A stretch of 64,000 nucleotides of DNA from Streptococcus himalayensis (GTDB lineage: Bacteria > Bacillota > Bacilli > Lactobacillales > Streptococcaceae): the NCBI RefSeq assembly GCF_001708305.1, contig NZ_CP016953.1, forward strand, positions 406,001-470,000, written 5' to 3'. The translations under genes and the position numbers were made by a program. This document shows, in pieces, positions 18,247 to 27,711 of this stretch (within the stretch, counting starts at the first letter, position 1; each line of letters starts with the position of its first letter). The notes under the pieces were generated by a model that ran no database searches, was not told where the DNA came from, and saw only the letters and a program-made list of their open reading frames with translations.

Positions 18247-18984
18247 TTATTTTTTGAGTAATTCTTTTACTTTTTGATAGCTTCCTTCTCCCAAGATAGC
18301 ATCCATTTTTCTTCTAGTGAAGACCTTAAAAGGTAGTAACAACTTTTTAAACCGTGCTCCTATTCCGCTACCGTACCAACTTGCATCATAATGGTGGATT
18401 GAATAAGTATTTTCTGTATAATTCATCTTTTTTGTTTCCAAACTATACGGGCAAAAATACTCCGGGGGATAGATGGTCACATCATCAACCAATTGCACCT
18501 TATTTTCTTTTTTTAATCCCTCAGATAAGAGGAGGTCAGTAGTAATATCCACACAAGTTTTGTTCATACGAGGATTAAAGTCTATCGATTCATACGCTTC
18601 TTTATTCTTTTTTACAAACCCATGTCCTTTTTCTGCTCCAAATCCTAATCCAGTTGCAACTCTACCAATGGTTTCCATCCCCATAAAACACGATTTATCC
18701 AATAAATCATCTAAAGAGGTCAATAGTTCCACATCTGTGTCCAAGTAGATACCACCGTATTGATAAACGATGTCTAGACGTGCATAGTCGGAAACAAAGG
18801 CATATTTCCCCATACTATAGGCTTGAGCGATAAAAGGTATCTTATGAACATCATAATTCTCTTCATTCCATTCAACAATCCTGTACTCCGGACATTTTTC
18901 CTTCCAAGAGAGGATACATTTCTGAACACTTTCTGGCAGTGGATGATTCCCAAACCAGCAGTAATGAATTGTTTTAGGTATCAT
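18247..18984 (-). CDS. Family 32 (DXD sugar-binding) glycosyltransferase, 245 aa
   Basis: It begins IPKTIHYCWFGNHPLPESVQ and carries YAFVSDYARLDIVYQYGGIYLDTDVE, the Gly_transf_sug/GT32 signature with the DXD metal site (about residues 93-95). Common in streptococcal capsule loci. Its start overlaps the end of the Alg13-like gene by 4 bases, so it is coupled to it. It would add the third sugar if gene order follows reaction order; that is inference. Confidence 0.88.
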   Translation of the reverse strand: MIPKTIHYCWFGNHPLPESVQKCILSWKEKCPEYRIVEWNEENYDVHKIPFIAQAYSMGKYAFVSDYARLDIVYQYGGIYLDTDVELLTSLDDLLDKSCFMGMETIGRVATGLGFGAEKGHGFVKKNKEAYESIDFNPRMNKTCVDITTDLLLSEGLKKENKVQLVDDVTIYPPEYFCPYSLETKKMNYTENTYSIHHYDASWYGSGIGARFKKLLLPFKVFTRRKMDAILGEGSYQKVKELLKK

Positions 18985-19472
18985 AATTTGTTTACCAATC
19001 TTTCTATCTCCATACGAAATCGATTATTGAACTCTTTATTATTGGATACTGTTTTACTGGTAGATTGAGAATGGGTCGTCAAACAGTCTTTTAATTGGCT
19101 AATTTGTTCGACTGTTACAATATTCTGATAGTTTCTTTGTACATACAAACTAAATTCCAATTGATGGTCATTGACATGCTCACCATACTGCTTCAATCTT
19201 GGAACGACAATGGGGACTTTTCCCTCAGCAACGACCCCCATAAAGGTAGCTGGACCACCATGGGTAATAACAATTGAGGCTTCTTTTATATACCGATTCA
19301 TTTCATCGTAGGACAAGAGCTTCTTCCAGTTGCAGTATTGAGGTTCATAGGTTGAATAACCTGTTTGAATAAATACTTCTTCTTCAATCAGTCCCTCAGC
19401 TTTCAAACGATCGACTTCCTCTATCAAGCGATTAAAAGGTTGCTCGTGCGTGCCAACTGTTACAAAGATCAT
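18981..19472 (-). CDS. Alg13-like catalytic subunit of a two-part glycosyltransferase (CpsG/WchK type), 163 aa
   Basis: GT28 C-terminal-type protein: MIFVTVGTHEQPFNRLIEEV, ITHGGPATFMGVVAEGKVPIVVPR and a region ending HVNDHQLEF. In pneumococcal type 14 the homologous pair Cps14F/Cps14G adds beta-1,4-galactose to lipid-linked glucose. The start MIFVTVG overlaps the stop of the partner gene by one base (TAATG); an open frame 19 codons longer lies inside the partner. Confidence in the donor being UDP-Gal is moderate. Confidence 0.9.
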   Translation of the reverse strand: MIFVTVGTHEQPFNRLIEEVDRLKAEGLIEEEVFIQTGYSTYEPQYCNWKKLLSYDEMNRYIKEASIVITHGGPATFMGVVAEGKVPIVVPRLKQYGEHVNDHQLEFSLYVQRNYQNIVTVEQISQLKDCLTTHSQSTSKTVSNNKEFNNRFRMEIERLVNKL

Positions 19473-19921
19473 TAAAATATACTCCCTAAATTGATTGCTT
19501 TCGGATAAACCTCTTTCATTTTTTCCCACTGGACAATAAACTTATCCGTCACTGGATATACCAATTTCCCTGTTAGAGTCGGTTTATCAATCCTGTCAAA
19601 CACTTCGATATATACTGTTTTTACTCCGAATAGCTTTCCTAAATAAAAGAAAGGGACAGCCACTGCTGCACCTGACGAGATAATCACATCTGGTCGCTCT
19701 TTTCTTAAAACTTTAATGGCTAAGAGTGTATTTTTGATTAAATTTTTTATATTTCGATTCGTTGGAAAATAACAAGAATACATCTTTTCATCTCTCAAAA
19801 CACTTCGCGCATCTTCTTTATCAAATATAACCCAAAATCTTTCTTTATCTTGCCAAAAGGGCTTTAATAAATAAAGATGGGTTAAATGTCCTCCGCTAGA
19901 TCCCACTAAACATACCTTCAT
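19472..19921 (-). CDS. Alg14-like membrane subunit of a two-part glycosyltransferase (CpsF/WchJ type), 149 aa
   Basis: It starts MKVCLVGSSGGHLTHLYLL and has the core PDVIISSGAAVAVPFFYLGKLFG and FDRIDKPTLTGKLVYPVTDKFIVQWE, the Oligosaccharide biosynthesis Alg14-like family. It anchors and activates the next gene product. The start sits 1 base past the end of the initiating transferase gene. Confidence 0.9.
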   Translation of the reverse strand: MKVCLVGSSGGHLTHLYLLKPFWQDKERFWVIFDKEDARSVLRDEKMYSCYFPTNRNIKNLIKNTLLAIKVLRKERPDVIISSGAAVAVPFFYLGKLFGVKTVYIEVFDRIDKPTLTGKLVYPVTDKFIVQWEKMKEVYPKAINLGSIF

Positions 19922-19922
19922 G

Positions 19923-21293
19923 CTATTTCGCTCCATCTTTCATCATCACTACCTTGAGTGTTTTTAGTAATATCTTAATATCCGACCAGATGGTCCAGCC
20001 ATCAATGTATTCCAAATCTAGTTTCACAACTTCCTCAAAATCTGTAATCTCACTACGCCCACTGACCTGCCAGAGACCTGTAATCCCTGGTTTGAAGCTT
20101 AAGCGGCGCTTTTGGTCAGGAGTGTAGTGCTCATACTCATCCTTCGTTGGGGGTCGTGTTCCTACTAGGCTCATGTCCCCTTTTAACACATTGTAAAATT
20201 GAGGTAGTTCATCTAGGCTAGTCCTTCTCATAAATCGACCAATTGGAGTAATCCGCGGGTCATCATCCATTTTAAACATCCCACCCGTCATGGTATTGTG
20301 TGCCATCAGCTCTTTTTTCCGCTCTTCGGCATCCATATACATCGAGCGAAACTTATAAAAGTCAAAAATTCTACCATTTTGTCCTACACGCTCTTGTTTG
20401 AAAATAGCGGGTCCGCCATCCTTCTTGATTTTGGAAGCGAGACAAAGATAAGCAATTCCACACAGGAAAAGTCCTGCTAGGCTTCCTAAAATATCAAGCA
20501 GGCGCTTTGCGAAAATATGGCTTGGTTTGTAAAAATTGGTCGAAAAAGTCACGACATTAAAATCACCGACCTCACGCAATTTTTTCTCTCCAGGATAAAA
20601 ATTAAAGGCATTTAAGACAACATTCACCTGAATTCCCATATTTTCAAATTGGGCAATATAATCTCGAATCGGATAGTCACTTGGAAGATTAATCAAAACC
20701 TCATCAACCACTGATTTTGTAGCATAGGAAAGCAACTGCTCTTTCACGACAAAGGGAATGTCTGGATTCCTATAAGCAATGCTATCTACGGTAGAAATAG
20801 CAACAATATTGCCATTGAAAGCTGGGGAAGTCATCAAGCGATGTAAGGTGGCATCTGCACGGTCCAAAATCGTTACGACCAATATCTTTCGACTACTTTT
20901 TAATCGAGGATACAACTCGCGGTAATAGTGTTTGATGAAGATATTAAGGATGTATTGCCCTATCAGGTTTGCTGCGATAAAATACAGGACACCACGACGA
21001 GAAATAGAAAAGTTATCCTTGAGCATAAAAGACACAAAAGTCGTTAGAATCGCATAACAACTGCTATATCTCAATGTTTGAACAAACTCTTCTAAATACC
21101 CTCTTCGAAGAATTTTTTCGCTATAACTACTGAGGTAAAAAGCGACGATATGTAAAAAGGATAAAATGACAATGCCACTTCGCGTCAAATCGGTATGTGA
21201 AACCATACTGATGACACTCGCGATAAGTAAGACAACAACAAGTTGAATAACTGCAATAAAATTATGGAGCCTGTCTTTTCTCTCTTCAAACAT
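19923..21293 (-). CDS. Initiating undecaprenyl-phosphate sugar-1-phosphate transferase (CpsE/WchA-like), 456 aa
   Basis: First enzyme of polymer synthesis: moves hexose-1-phosphate, probably glucose, onto undecaprenyl phosphate. Four hydrophobic segments lie in residues 12-125, then a CoA-binding-like domain, another membrane segment near 270-290, and the C-terminal bacterial sugar transferase domain with FKQERVGQNGRIFDFYKFRSM, RTSLDELPQFYNVLKGDMSLVG and GITGLWQVSGRSE. Full length. Pairing with the Alg14/Alg13-like genes points to a Gal-Glc start. It is the first gene of the cluster; wzg, wzh, wzd and wze, normally before it, are not present. Confidence 0.92.
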   Translation of the reverse strand: MFEERKDRLHNFIAVIQLVVVLLIASVISMVSHTDLTRSGIVILSFLHIVAFYLSSYSEKILRRGYLEEFVQTLRYSSCYAILTTFVSFMLKDNFSISRRGVLYFIAANLIGQYILNIFIKHYYRELYPRLKSSRKILVVTILDRADATLHRLMTSPAFNGNIVAISTVDSIAYRNPDIPFVVKEQLLSYATKSVVDEVLINLPSDYPIRDYIAQFENMGIQVNVVLNAFNFYPGEKKLREVGDFNVVTFSTNFYKPSHIFAKRLLDILGSLAGLFLCGIAYLCLASKIKKDGGPAIFKQERVGQNGRIFDFYKFRSMYMDAEERKKELMAHNTMTGGMFKMDDDPRITPIGRFMRRTSLDELPQFYNVLKGDMSLVGTRPPTKDEYEHYTPDQKRRLSFKPGITGLWQVSGRSEITDFEEVVKLDLEYIDGWTIWSDIKILLKTLKVVMMKDGAK

Positions 21294-22119
21294 ATTTATC
21301 CCAAAACATCCTATATTCTCTTCAACTTTATCGATTCCGCAAGAAATCTTTTATCATTTTATAATAAATCAATTAATAGTGAATAAAAAATGAGTTTAAC
21401 TCAAACTATCACTCATTTTTAAACAATCTATTTACCGAATTATATCACCTACCAAAGTAAAATGCAATAGACTTGTTTGGAAAGTTTTAACCTTAAAACA
21501 CAAAAAGTTCACCCCCCCCCCCTTATCTGTTTAGCCTAAAATAGGCTCCTCAAATTCCCAAACAAGCCTAATCAATTCAACTTTTCTCAGCTATTTATGA
21601 AATCAGAGCCTCAAACAAGCAAATATTTATTGTTTTTAATATTCGTTATTTATGAATAAATTGTATAAAAAATCATAATTACAAATTTATCCAGCAACAA
21701 CTCCCTTGTTTAAAAAAGGATGACACATAAGCATCTATCAAAGATGAGCTTATGAACTTTTTACGTTTACCTATGACGAAGAACTGGCTAAGCTTCTCGG
21801 TATTTCCTTAATTCCCGCAGAAGGCGTCTGCCAGTCTCCTAAAGCACTTTGGTATACATGCTAAAAACAAACCCAATAAAATCCACTCAAACATCTCACA
21901 CTAACTTCCACCATAGCGAAACTTAATTTGAAACGTTTTCAGATGAGAAGATTTTGTGCGCTCATTTTTTCAACTAGATTCGACTAAAAAAGTCATGAAA
22001 TCAACCGTTATAAAAAACCAGTGGAACTTACCCTGACCTGGATTTCCACTGGTTTTATCATTTTTATCAGACTAAATGCCACTTGAAAAGTCAATGGAAG
22101 TTAGTTTGGGGATTTAGCA
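21294..22119. other. 826-base region upstream of the polysaccharide cluster, no intact gene
   Basis: It holds a hairpin (aaaaaatgagt/actcattttt, 21385-21420) that would terminate on either strand, a run of 11 C residues at 21512-21522, and AT-rich sequence. Around 21758-21862 a short plus-strand frame reads FTYDEELAKLLGISLIPAEG before a stop, perhaps a gene fragment; I do not recognise it. This is where wzg-wze would be expected. Confidence 0.6.
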
Positions 22120-22446
22120 TTATTTCTTGCCTGCAAAATAGGAACGAACCTTCGGTGCGACTTGCTCGCCATACAGTCGAATGGCTTTCAAGGTATCCTC
22201 ATGCGGCATAGACCCTACTGGAAGATGGAGCATAAAACTATCCAGTCTTAACTCCTCTACCACTCGAATGATTTTATTAGCCACCGTATCAGGATCGCCG
22301 ACGAACATCGCACCATCCTCACCAACACTCTTCAAGTAAGCATCATAGGTCAATGGTTCCCAGAAAGGTCTATCCTTACTAATCGCATCTACCAGCTGCT
22401 TGGTCGGGTAAAAATAATCCCGCTCAGCTTTTTTCCTATATCAAAT
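22120..22446 (-). pseudogene. C-terminal fragment of a luciferase-like (LLM) flavin-dependent oxidoreductase
   Basis: About 105 codons remain. They include YFYPTKQLVDAISKDRPFWE, VGEDGAMFVGDPDTVANKII and LPVGSMPHEDTLKAIRLYGEQVAPKVR, the C-terminal third of LLM-class enzymes (normally about 330 aa). A TGA stops the frame at its upstream end, and no N-terminal part is nearby. It is a remnant. Confidence 0.75.
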
Positions 22447-22521
22447 AACTTTTTAATCCTCCATCGATCCAACATTCCTAGTATCAGTGGAGTTCTGTAC
22501 AAGCCATCCTGCTAACCTTCC

Positions 22522-23148
22522 TTATTCTGTCGTTTCTGAAGAAGCAAAACCTCCACTTTCTGGAGCTGGTTCAGTGATAGTGGTTTCAGTCGCTGGCTCT
22601 TCAGCTGCTACACTTGGAGCGGCTGGTTGTACTGGTTGAAAAGGCTGCACTGGTTGAAGCGGTTGAGTGGGCTGAACGACCACAGCCTCTTCTTGAGCAT
22701 TCTGGCTAGGCTGAGTAGCATTCGTTTCGACTGTTGATTCGGTTGTTTCTGATGAGGATGAATTGCCTTTGGTTTTTTCATCTTCTTCAAGCTTTGTCTC
22801 CACGGCCTTCAGGCGTTTCTCAAGTCTTTCTCTCATCGCTTTATCTTTTAGTTTGGCGATTTTTTCTTTCAAAGGAGCAATTTGTCCTTTTTTAGGAGTA
22901 GCTTCAAGCTTTTTCAGCTCTAATTCTAAATCTTTTTCTAATTTTTGCTGCTCTCGTCGCTCTTTTTCTCGTTCCCCCAAAGAAGTTTGAACTATTTTCG
23001 GTCTGCTTTCTGATAATTTTTTCTGTGCCTCTGCTTGCTGCTTTCTCACAACGAATAAACCTGAAATCAGCACAGCAACAAGGACAAAAATCACTGTCAA
23101 CCGCGACCAAAGCGGACTTTGATCAAACTTGTCGAATAAACTCTTCAC
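22522..23148 (-). CDS. Membrane-anchored coiled-coil protein with Pro/Gln/Glu-rich tail, 208 aa
   Basis: Function unknown. Residues 15-34 (WSRLTVIFVLVAVLISGLFV) form one membrane segment; residues 37-125 are a charged Lys/Glu helix likely to be coiled coil; the rest is a low-complexity tail with VQPTQPLQPVQPFQPVQP and Glu/Thr-rich ends. The tail would probably be outside the cell. It starts 9 bases after the purR stop and is likely co-transcribed with purR. Confidence 0.7.
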   Translation of the reverse strand: MKSLFDKFDQSPLWSRLTVIFVLVAVLISGLFVVRKQQAEAQKKLSESRPKIVQTSLGEREKERREQQKLEKDLELELKKLEATPKKGQIAPLKEKIAKLKDKAMRERLEKRLKAVETKLEEDEKTKGNSSSSETTESTVETNATQPSQNAQEEAVVVQPTQPLQPVQPFQPVQPAAPSVAAEEPATETTITEPAPESGGFASSETTE

Positions 23149-23157
23149 GTATTTTCC

Positions 23158-23979
23158 TCATTCTTTATCAAAAATATTTCCAACTTCGACATCAATTTTA
23201 CTGTTTTTCACATCGATATTGGTCACCCTTAGCAGCGATTTATACTCAAATGTATCCCGTGCAGCTTGGGCATTATCTGCAAAAACTGCAACACCTGCCA
23301 ATTCAGAATCAAATTCTGACAAGAGACTGACCATCCCATTGATAGTTCCTCCGCCTTTAAGGAAATCATCCACAATCAAGACACGGCTACCCGCTTTTAG
23401 GCTTCGCTTGGATAAAAACATCTTTTCAATCCGATCACCACTTGAGCCAGAAACGTAATTGACACTGACGGTCGAACCTTCTGTGATTTTCAAGTCTCGG
23501 CGGACAATGACAAAAGGAACATTCAACACATTTGCCACAGCATTTGCCAAAGGAACTCCTTTGGTCGCCACTGTCATCACAGCATCAATCTTCTGATTGC
23601 GGAAGGCTTTTGCAATAATTCGACCGATATTTTTTAGGATAGCCGGCGTACTCAAGAGATCAGAAAGATAGATATAGCCTCCTGGCAAAATACGGTCACT
23701 TTCGGATAGCTTGGCACACAATTCTTCGACTATGCTACGTCCTTCTGTGTCAGAAATAGACGGGGTGAAAATCACTCCCCCACCTGCCCCTGTAATGGTT
23801 TCCACATGACCAATTTCCATCTCTTCAAAGGCTCGTTTGATAATCACCATATCCTCTGAAATAGAGGACTTTGCAGACTCATACTTTTCTGCAAAGGTAT
23901 TTAAACTGGTCAATTCATAAGGATGATTCATCAGATAATTTGAAATGACAACCATCCGCTCACTTCTTCTTAATTTCAT
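23158..23979 (-). CDS. purR: Purine operon regulator PurR, 273 aa
   Basis: Gram-positive PurR: an N-terminal winged helix (MKLRRSERMVVISNYLMNHP) and a phosphoribosyltransferase-like domain with the PRPP-binding motif VLIVDDFLKGGGT near residue 204. In streptococci PurR activates purine synthesis genes at PurBoxes in response to PRPP. A PurBox-like sequence containing CGAACATT lies about 50 bases upstream (near 24028-24040), consistent with autoregulation. Full length. Confidence 0.95.
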   Translation of the reverse strand: MKLRRSERMVVISNYLMNHPYELTSLNTFAEKYESAKSSISEDMVIIKRAFEEMEIGHVETITGAGGGVIFTPSISDTEGRSIVEELCAKLSESDRILPGGYIYLSDLLSTPAILKNIGRIIAKAFRNQKIDAVMTVATKGVPLANAVANVLNVPFVIVRRDLKITEGSTVSVNYVSGSSGDRIEKMFLSKRSLKAGSRVLIVDDFLKGGGTINGMVSLLSEFDSELAGVAVFADNAQAARDTFEYKSLLRVTNIDVKNSKIDVEVGNIFDKE

Positions 23980-24027
23980 TCTGTCACCACTTCGTTCCTA
24001 TTTTCTCCATTATACCATAAAAGCACA

Positions 24028-24040
24028 AAAAACGAACATT
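24028..24040. promoter_or_regulatory. PurBox-like site upstream of purR
   Basis: AAAAACGAACATT resembles the streptococcal PurBox AWWWCCGAACWWT with one mismatch at the first C. Only one clear copy is visible here. Confidence 0.5.
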
Positions 24041-24180
24041 ATTTTGTATCTAACATCCGTTTTTCGCTTTTCATCAAATTTCAGCCCTTCTTGTAGGGGT
24101 AGGAGAGCATTCCATTCTAAGATGATTGACCTTTCGTCATTACTATCATTTCTTAGAGAGCTTTCCTTTTTTAATAGACA

Positions 24181-25128
24181 CTACTCCTCGTCCAATTTTG
24201 GCTTATAAAACATACGATTATCTAAAGCAAAGAGCCGGTTGGTCATCTCTCCTGGTGCAACGAGGTTCAGAGCTGTTGTCATCATCATCATCTCCGCATC
24301 TAAATTATCAATCATGTGAAGAATCTCCGCCTCCATAATCTTGGGACGAACAGGGCTGCCGTACTCCAATAGCCCATGATGGCTCAGAATGACATGTCGC
24401 AAGACAATCACTTCTTCCTTGGTGTCATCAATCTTTAATTCTGCCAAGATTTTCGTGATTTCCTCATCAATCAAGGCAATATGGCCAATGAGATTTCCAC
24501 GAACAGTGTACTCAGTCTGGTCTGGTCCTGTCAGCTCAATCACCTTGGCCAAATCATGGAGCATAATTCCCGCATAGAGCAGACTTTTGTTTAACTGCGG
24601 GTAAATCGTGCCAATGCTATCTGCCAAGCGAATCATGGTCGCTGTATGATAGGCAAGTCCTGCCTCAAAGGCATGGTGATTAGTTTTTGCCGCTGGATAG
24701 GTATAAAATTCCCGATCATACTTGGCATACAAGGCACGAACCACGCGCTGCCAAACTGGATTTTCAATTTTAAAAATCATCTGAGAAACATACTCACGCA
24801 GCTCTTTGACATTGACCGGTGGCTTTTCCTTAAAATCAGACGGATCGTGAGGTTCCCCTATCTTTGGCAAACGCAGGGTAATTTGGTTGACTTGGGGGGT
24901 GTTGTTATACACTTCTCTGCGTCCTTGCATATGGACAACCTTCCCTGCTGTAAATTCCTCTACGTTATGAGGTTGGGCATCCCAGAGCTTGCCTTCAATC
25001 GTCCCTGTATCATCTTGGAAAATAAAGGCCAGATAATTTTTCCCTGCACGGGTTTGACGCACTTCAGCAGATTTTATCAGATAAAATCCTTGAAAATGCT
25101 CATCTTTTTTCATTTGATTAATCTTCAT
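24181..25128 (-). CDS. yhaM: 3'-5' exoribonuclease YhaM (Cbf1), 315 aa
   Basis: An N-terminal OB-fold (GKNYLAFIFQDDTGTIEGKLWD) is followed by an HD hydrolase domain with NHHAFEAGLAYHT and IMLHDLAKVIEL, and HVILSHHG. YhaM-type enzymes trim single-stranded RNA and DNA ends with Mn. The start overlaps the rmuC stop by 11 bases. Length and sequence match the pneumococcal Cbf1 family closely. Confidence 0.94.
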   Translation of the reverse strand: MKINQMKKDEHFQGFYLIKSAEVRQTRAGKNYLAFIFQDDTGTIEGKLWDAQPHNVEEFTAGKVVHMQGRREVYNNTPQVNQITLRLPKIGEPHDPSDFKEKPPVNVKELREYVSQMIFKIENPVWQRVVRALYAKYDREFYTYPAAKTNHHAFEAGLAYHTATMIRLADSIGTIYPQLNKSLLYAGIMLHDLAKVIELTGPDQTEYTVRGNLIGHIALIDEEITKILAELKIDDTKEEVIVLRHVILSHHGLLEYGSPVRPKIMEAEILHMIDNLDAEMMMMTTALNLVAPGEMTNRLFALDNRMFYKPKLDEE

Positions 25129-26338
25129 CTACATCCTCTTCCTCTTGGAATTGCAACAAGTCTAGCCCAGCATTGTCCCCAGAAATCTCAATATGTTGCA
25201 ACGTTCGCTCAATTGCAGTCGTCCGCCGTGTCAACAATTCATCGATATTACCAGACGCATGCTGCAAATGCTTCTGTGCCTTGGTTAAAATGCCACCAAA
25301 CTTGCTAAATTCCAACTTGACATTGCCCAAGACCTTGCTGATGTCATCCGCACTTTTTTGGATATTCAGAGTTTTAAAGCCCACAGAGAGCGAGTTTAAA
25401 AGGGCGGATAAAGTGGTCGGCCCAGCCACCACAATCTGCTCCTCCCGCCGCAAACTGTCAAAGAAAGCTGGTTGACGAACGACTTCCGCATAAAGCCCCT
25501 CGGTCGGTAAAAAAAGAATTCCAAAATTAGTCGTGTGGGGCGGTGCGATATACTTGTTCTTAATATCCTTGGCAAACCGCTTGATACTCGCCAGCAAAGC
25601 CTTGCGATAGCGTTCAATCTCCTCTTTATTGCCCGCTTCATAAGCGTCCTCTAGGCGGTAATAATCCGCCAAGGGAAACTTGGAGTCAATCGGTAGGTAA
25701 ACGGATTCTCCAGCTTGACCTGGCAATTTGACCGCATACTCCACGTGCTCACTCGAATGTGGTACAGTCGCAAACTCTACCTCATACTGACTAGGCGTCA
25801 AAATATCTTCGATAATCTGAGCCAGCTGCAACTCGCCCATAATCCCACGCGTCTTGGTATTGGATAAGACCTTGTTTAAGGTCCCCACATCTCGCGCAAT
25901 ATGCTGCATTTCACCCAGACCACGATTGACAGCCTCTAACTGTTTGGACACCGTTTCAAAAGATGACTGCAAGCGGGTTTGTAAAGTCTTATCGAGTTTT
26001 TCCTCCACAGTTTGGCGCATTTGCTCCAAGCGAAATTCATTCGAAGCTTGAATCTGCTGCATCCGCTCATCTGTCTTATCCCGATTCTTACTGAGGTGCT
26101 CTGCCATTTCCAAACGAAATTCCGTCAAACGGTCACTCAACGCTAACTCCAACTGCTGAGCCTGCAATTGACTGGCCTGACGTTCCTCACGAAAACGATA
26201 ATCCAGCTGATCAGATAAGTGATCGGCCTGTTCTTCCAAGCTCTCTTTTACTAAATTCCGTGCCTTGTCCCTCTCCTGCCACAGCAAGATGAGCAAGACG
26301 AGATTGAGCAAGCCCAAACTCACCATAATCCATTCCAT
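25118..26338 (-). CDS. rmuC: DNA recombination protein RmuC, 406 aa
   Basis: One N-terminal membrane segment (VSLGLLNLVLLILLW), a long coiled coil (residues 25-150) and the RmuC domain with RGIMGELQLAQIIEDILTPSQYEV, DSKFPLADYYRLEDAY, GILFLPTEGLYAEV and GPTTLSALLNSL. RmuC is thought to limit DNA inversions and resembles a nuclease. The acidic tail (QEEEDVDED) is encoded across the yhaM start. Directly follows thiN. Confidence 0.93.
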   Translation of the reverse strand: MEWIMVSLGLLNLVLLILLWQERDKARNLVKESLEEQADHLSDQLDYRFREERQASQLQAQQLELALSDRLTEFRLEMAEHLSKNRDKTDERMQQIQASNEFRLEQMRQTVEEKLDKTLQTRLQSSFETVSKQLEAVNRGLGEMQHIARDVGTLNKVLSNTKTRGIMGELQLAQIIEDILTPSQYEVEFATVPHSSEHVEYAVKLPGQAGESVYLPIDSKFPLADYYRLEDAYEAGNKEEIERYRKALLASIKRFAKDIKNKYIAPPHTTNFGILFLPTEGLYAEVVRQPAFFDSLRREEQIVVAGPTTLSALLNSLSVGFKTLNIQKSADDISKVLGNVKLEFSKFGGILTKAQKHLQHASGNIDELLTRRTTAIERTLQHIEISGDNAGLDLLQFQEEEDVDED

Positions 26339-26339
26339 A

Positions 26340-26972
26340 CTAGCTCCTATCCTTGCTATAAATGACGACCAAATATCCTTTAGGACAGGTCACTTCTATC
26401 GGTTGCCCGATAAATTCGTTTGACCCATAGATTTTTTTCTCAAAGAAATTCTGCTCATTCAAGGGGTACTTGGCTCCTGAAATGGTCAAGGGGGTTGATG
26501 TTTCCGACATAAAGCCTACATAGGTCATGCCCTCCTTAGGCTCTACCTGATGCTTTCCTTCTGGAAAATAGCAGAGCAGATTTTGCTCATCGACCAAGCA
26601 AAACTGACGCATATAGGGAGCAAGACGAGGGTCACTAGGCAGAAAGACATTGGACAAGGTATGGTCTAAACGACCTCCAAAAGCTCCAAAAATATGGACT
26701 TGTGCCTCAGGCATTTTTTGAAAGAGCATGTTTAACGCCAATTCCAAATCCGTATCGTCTTTTTCAGGCTGAGCCTGCGCAAAGATTTCTGAAGCTTGGG
26801 CAATCCGTTCCCGTTCCTCAGCTGTCACCGAATCAAAATCGCCCACCGCCATGTAAAGTGGCAGACCTTTCTCAAGTAAAAAGAAAGCCCCACGATCAAC
26901 CCCGACAAAATAATCAAAGTCTGTCTGATAATCCGCCATTCGCCCCCCAGCAAAGACAGCTACCCTAGTCAT
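26340..26972 (-). CDS. thiN: Thiamine pyrophosphokinase, 210 aa
   Basis: Transfers pyrophosphate from ATP to thiamine, giving the cofactor. Seen are VAVFAGGRMADY, YFVGVDRGAFFLLEKGL, AVGDFDSV, PEKDDTDLELAL and FGAFGGRLDHTLSNVFL, the catalytic domain, then a B1-binding domain ending PKGYLVVIYSKD. It overlaps the end of rpe by 8 bases. Typical length. Confidence 0.93.
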   Translation of the reverse strand: MTRVAVFAGGRMADYQTDFDYFVGVDRGAFFLLEKGLPLYMAVGDFDSVTAEERERIAQASEIFAQAQPEKDDTDLELALNMLFQKMPEAQVHIFGAFGGRLDHTLSNVFLPSDPRLAPYMRQFCLVDEQNLLCYFPEGKHQVEPKEGMTYVGFMSETSTPLTISGAKYPLNEQNFFEKKIYGSNEFIGQPIEVTCPKGYLVVIYSKDRS

Positions 26973-27624
26973 GGAGAGCCTCTCGTAAGGTCACAACTTG
27001 CTGTGCGACATCCCCTTTAAAGACGTAGCTACCTGCCACAAATACATTAGCACCCGCTTCTTTGGCAGCCGTGATTGTATGGTTATCAATCCCTCCATCG
27101 ACCTCAATATCAAAATCCAAGCCCTTTTCTTCTCGCAAAGTAACCAATTGACGAATCTTCACCATGGTCTCTGAAAGAAAAGCTTGCCCGCCAAAGCCTG
27201 GATTAACCGTCATAACCAAGACTTGATCGACCAAATGAAGGACATGCTCAATTGCTGCAATCGGTGTTCCAGGATTCAAGACCACGCAAGGTTTCACCCC
27301 TGCTTGGCGAATTTTTTGAAGAGCTCCGTGAATGTGCGGTGTCGCTTCCACATGAATGCTGATAATATCTGCACCCGCCCGTGCAAATTCCTCAATATGC
27401 TGTTCAGGATTAGACACCATCAAATGGCAATCAAACACCAACTTACTGTGCGGACGCATGGCTCCTACCACACCAGCTCCAAAGCTGATATTCGGCACAA
27501 AATGACCATCCATAATATCAATATGCACATATTCTGCACCACTTGCTTCAATCGTTTTCAGCTCAGATTCAAAATTCGCATAATCTGCACTCAAAATCGA
27601 CGGGGCAATCTTCGATAATCTCAT
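26965..27624 (-). CDS. rpe: Ribulose-phosphate 3-epimerase, 219 aa
   Basis: TIM-barrel enzyme of the pentose phosphate pathway. SILSADYANFESEL, VHIDIMDGHFVPNISFG with the metal His/Asp, DCHLMVSNPEQH, VMTVNPGFGGQAF and DIEVDGGID are all present. Full length. Central member of the rsgA-rpe-thiN-rmuC-yhaM run, with overlaps downstream. Confidence 0.96.
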   Translation of the reverse strand: MRLSKIAPSILSADYANFESELKTIEASGAEYVHIDIMDGHFVPNISFGAGVVGAMRPHSKLVFDCHLMVSNPEQHIEEFARAGADIISIHVEATPHIHGALQKIRQAGVKPCVVLNPGTPIAAIEHVLHLVDQVLVMTVNPGFGGQAFLSETMVKIRQLVTLREEKGLDFDIEVDGGIDNHTITAAKEAGANVFVAGSYVFKGDVAQQVVTLREALHD

Positions 27625-27711
27625 CTCATTCTCCTTCTATTTCTGGTTGATTTTCCTATGTTTTTAGAAATTTCTAACCTATCTTCCTCTATGCTTCTAC
27701 AATTTCTATCT

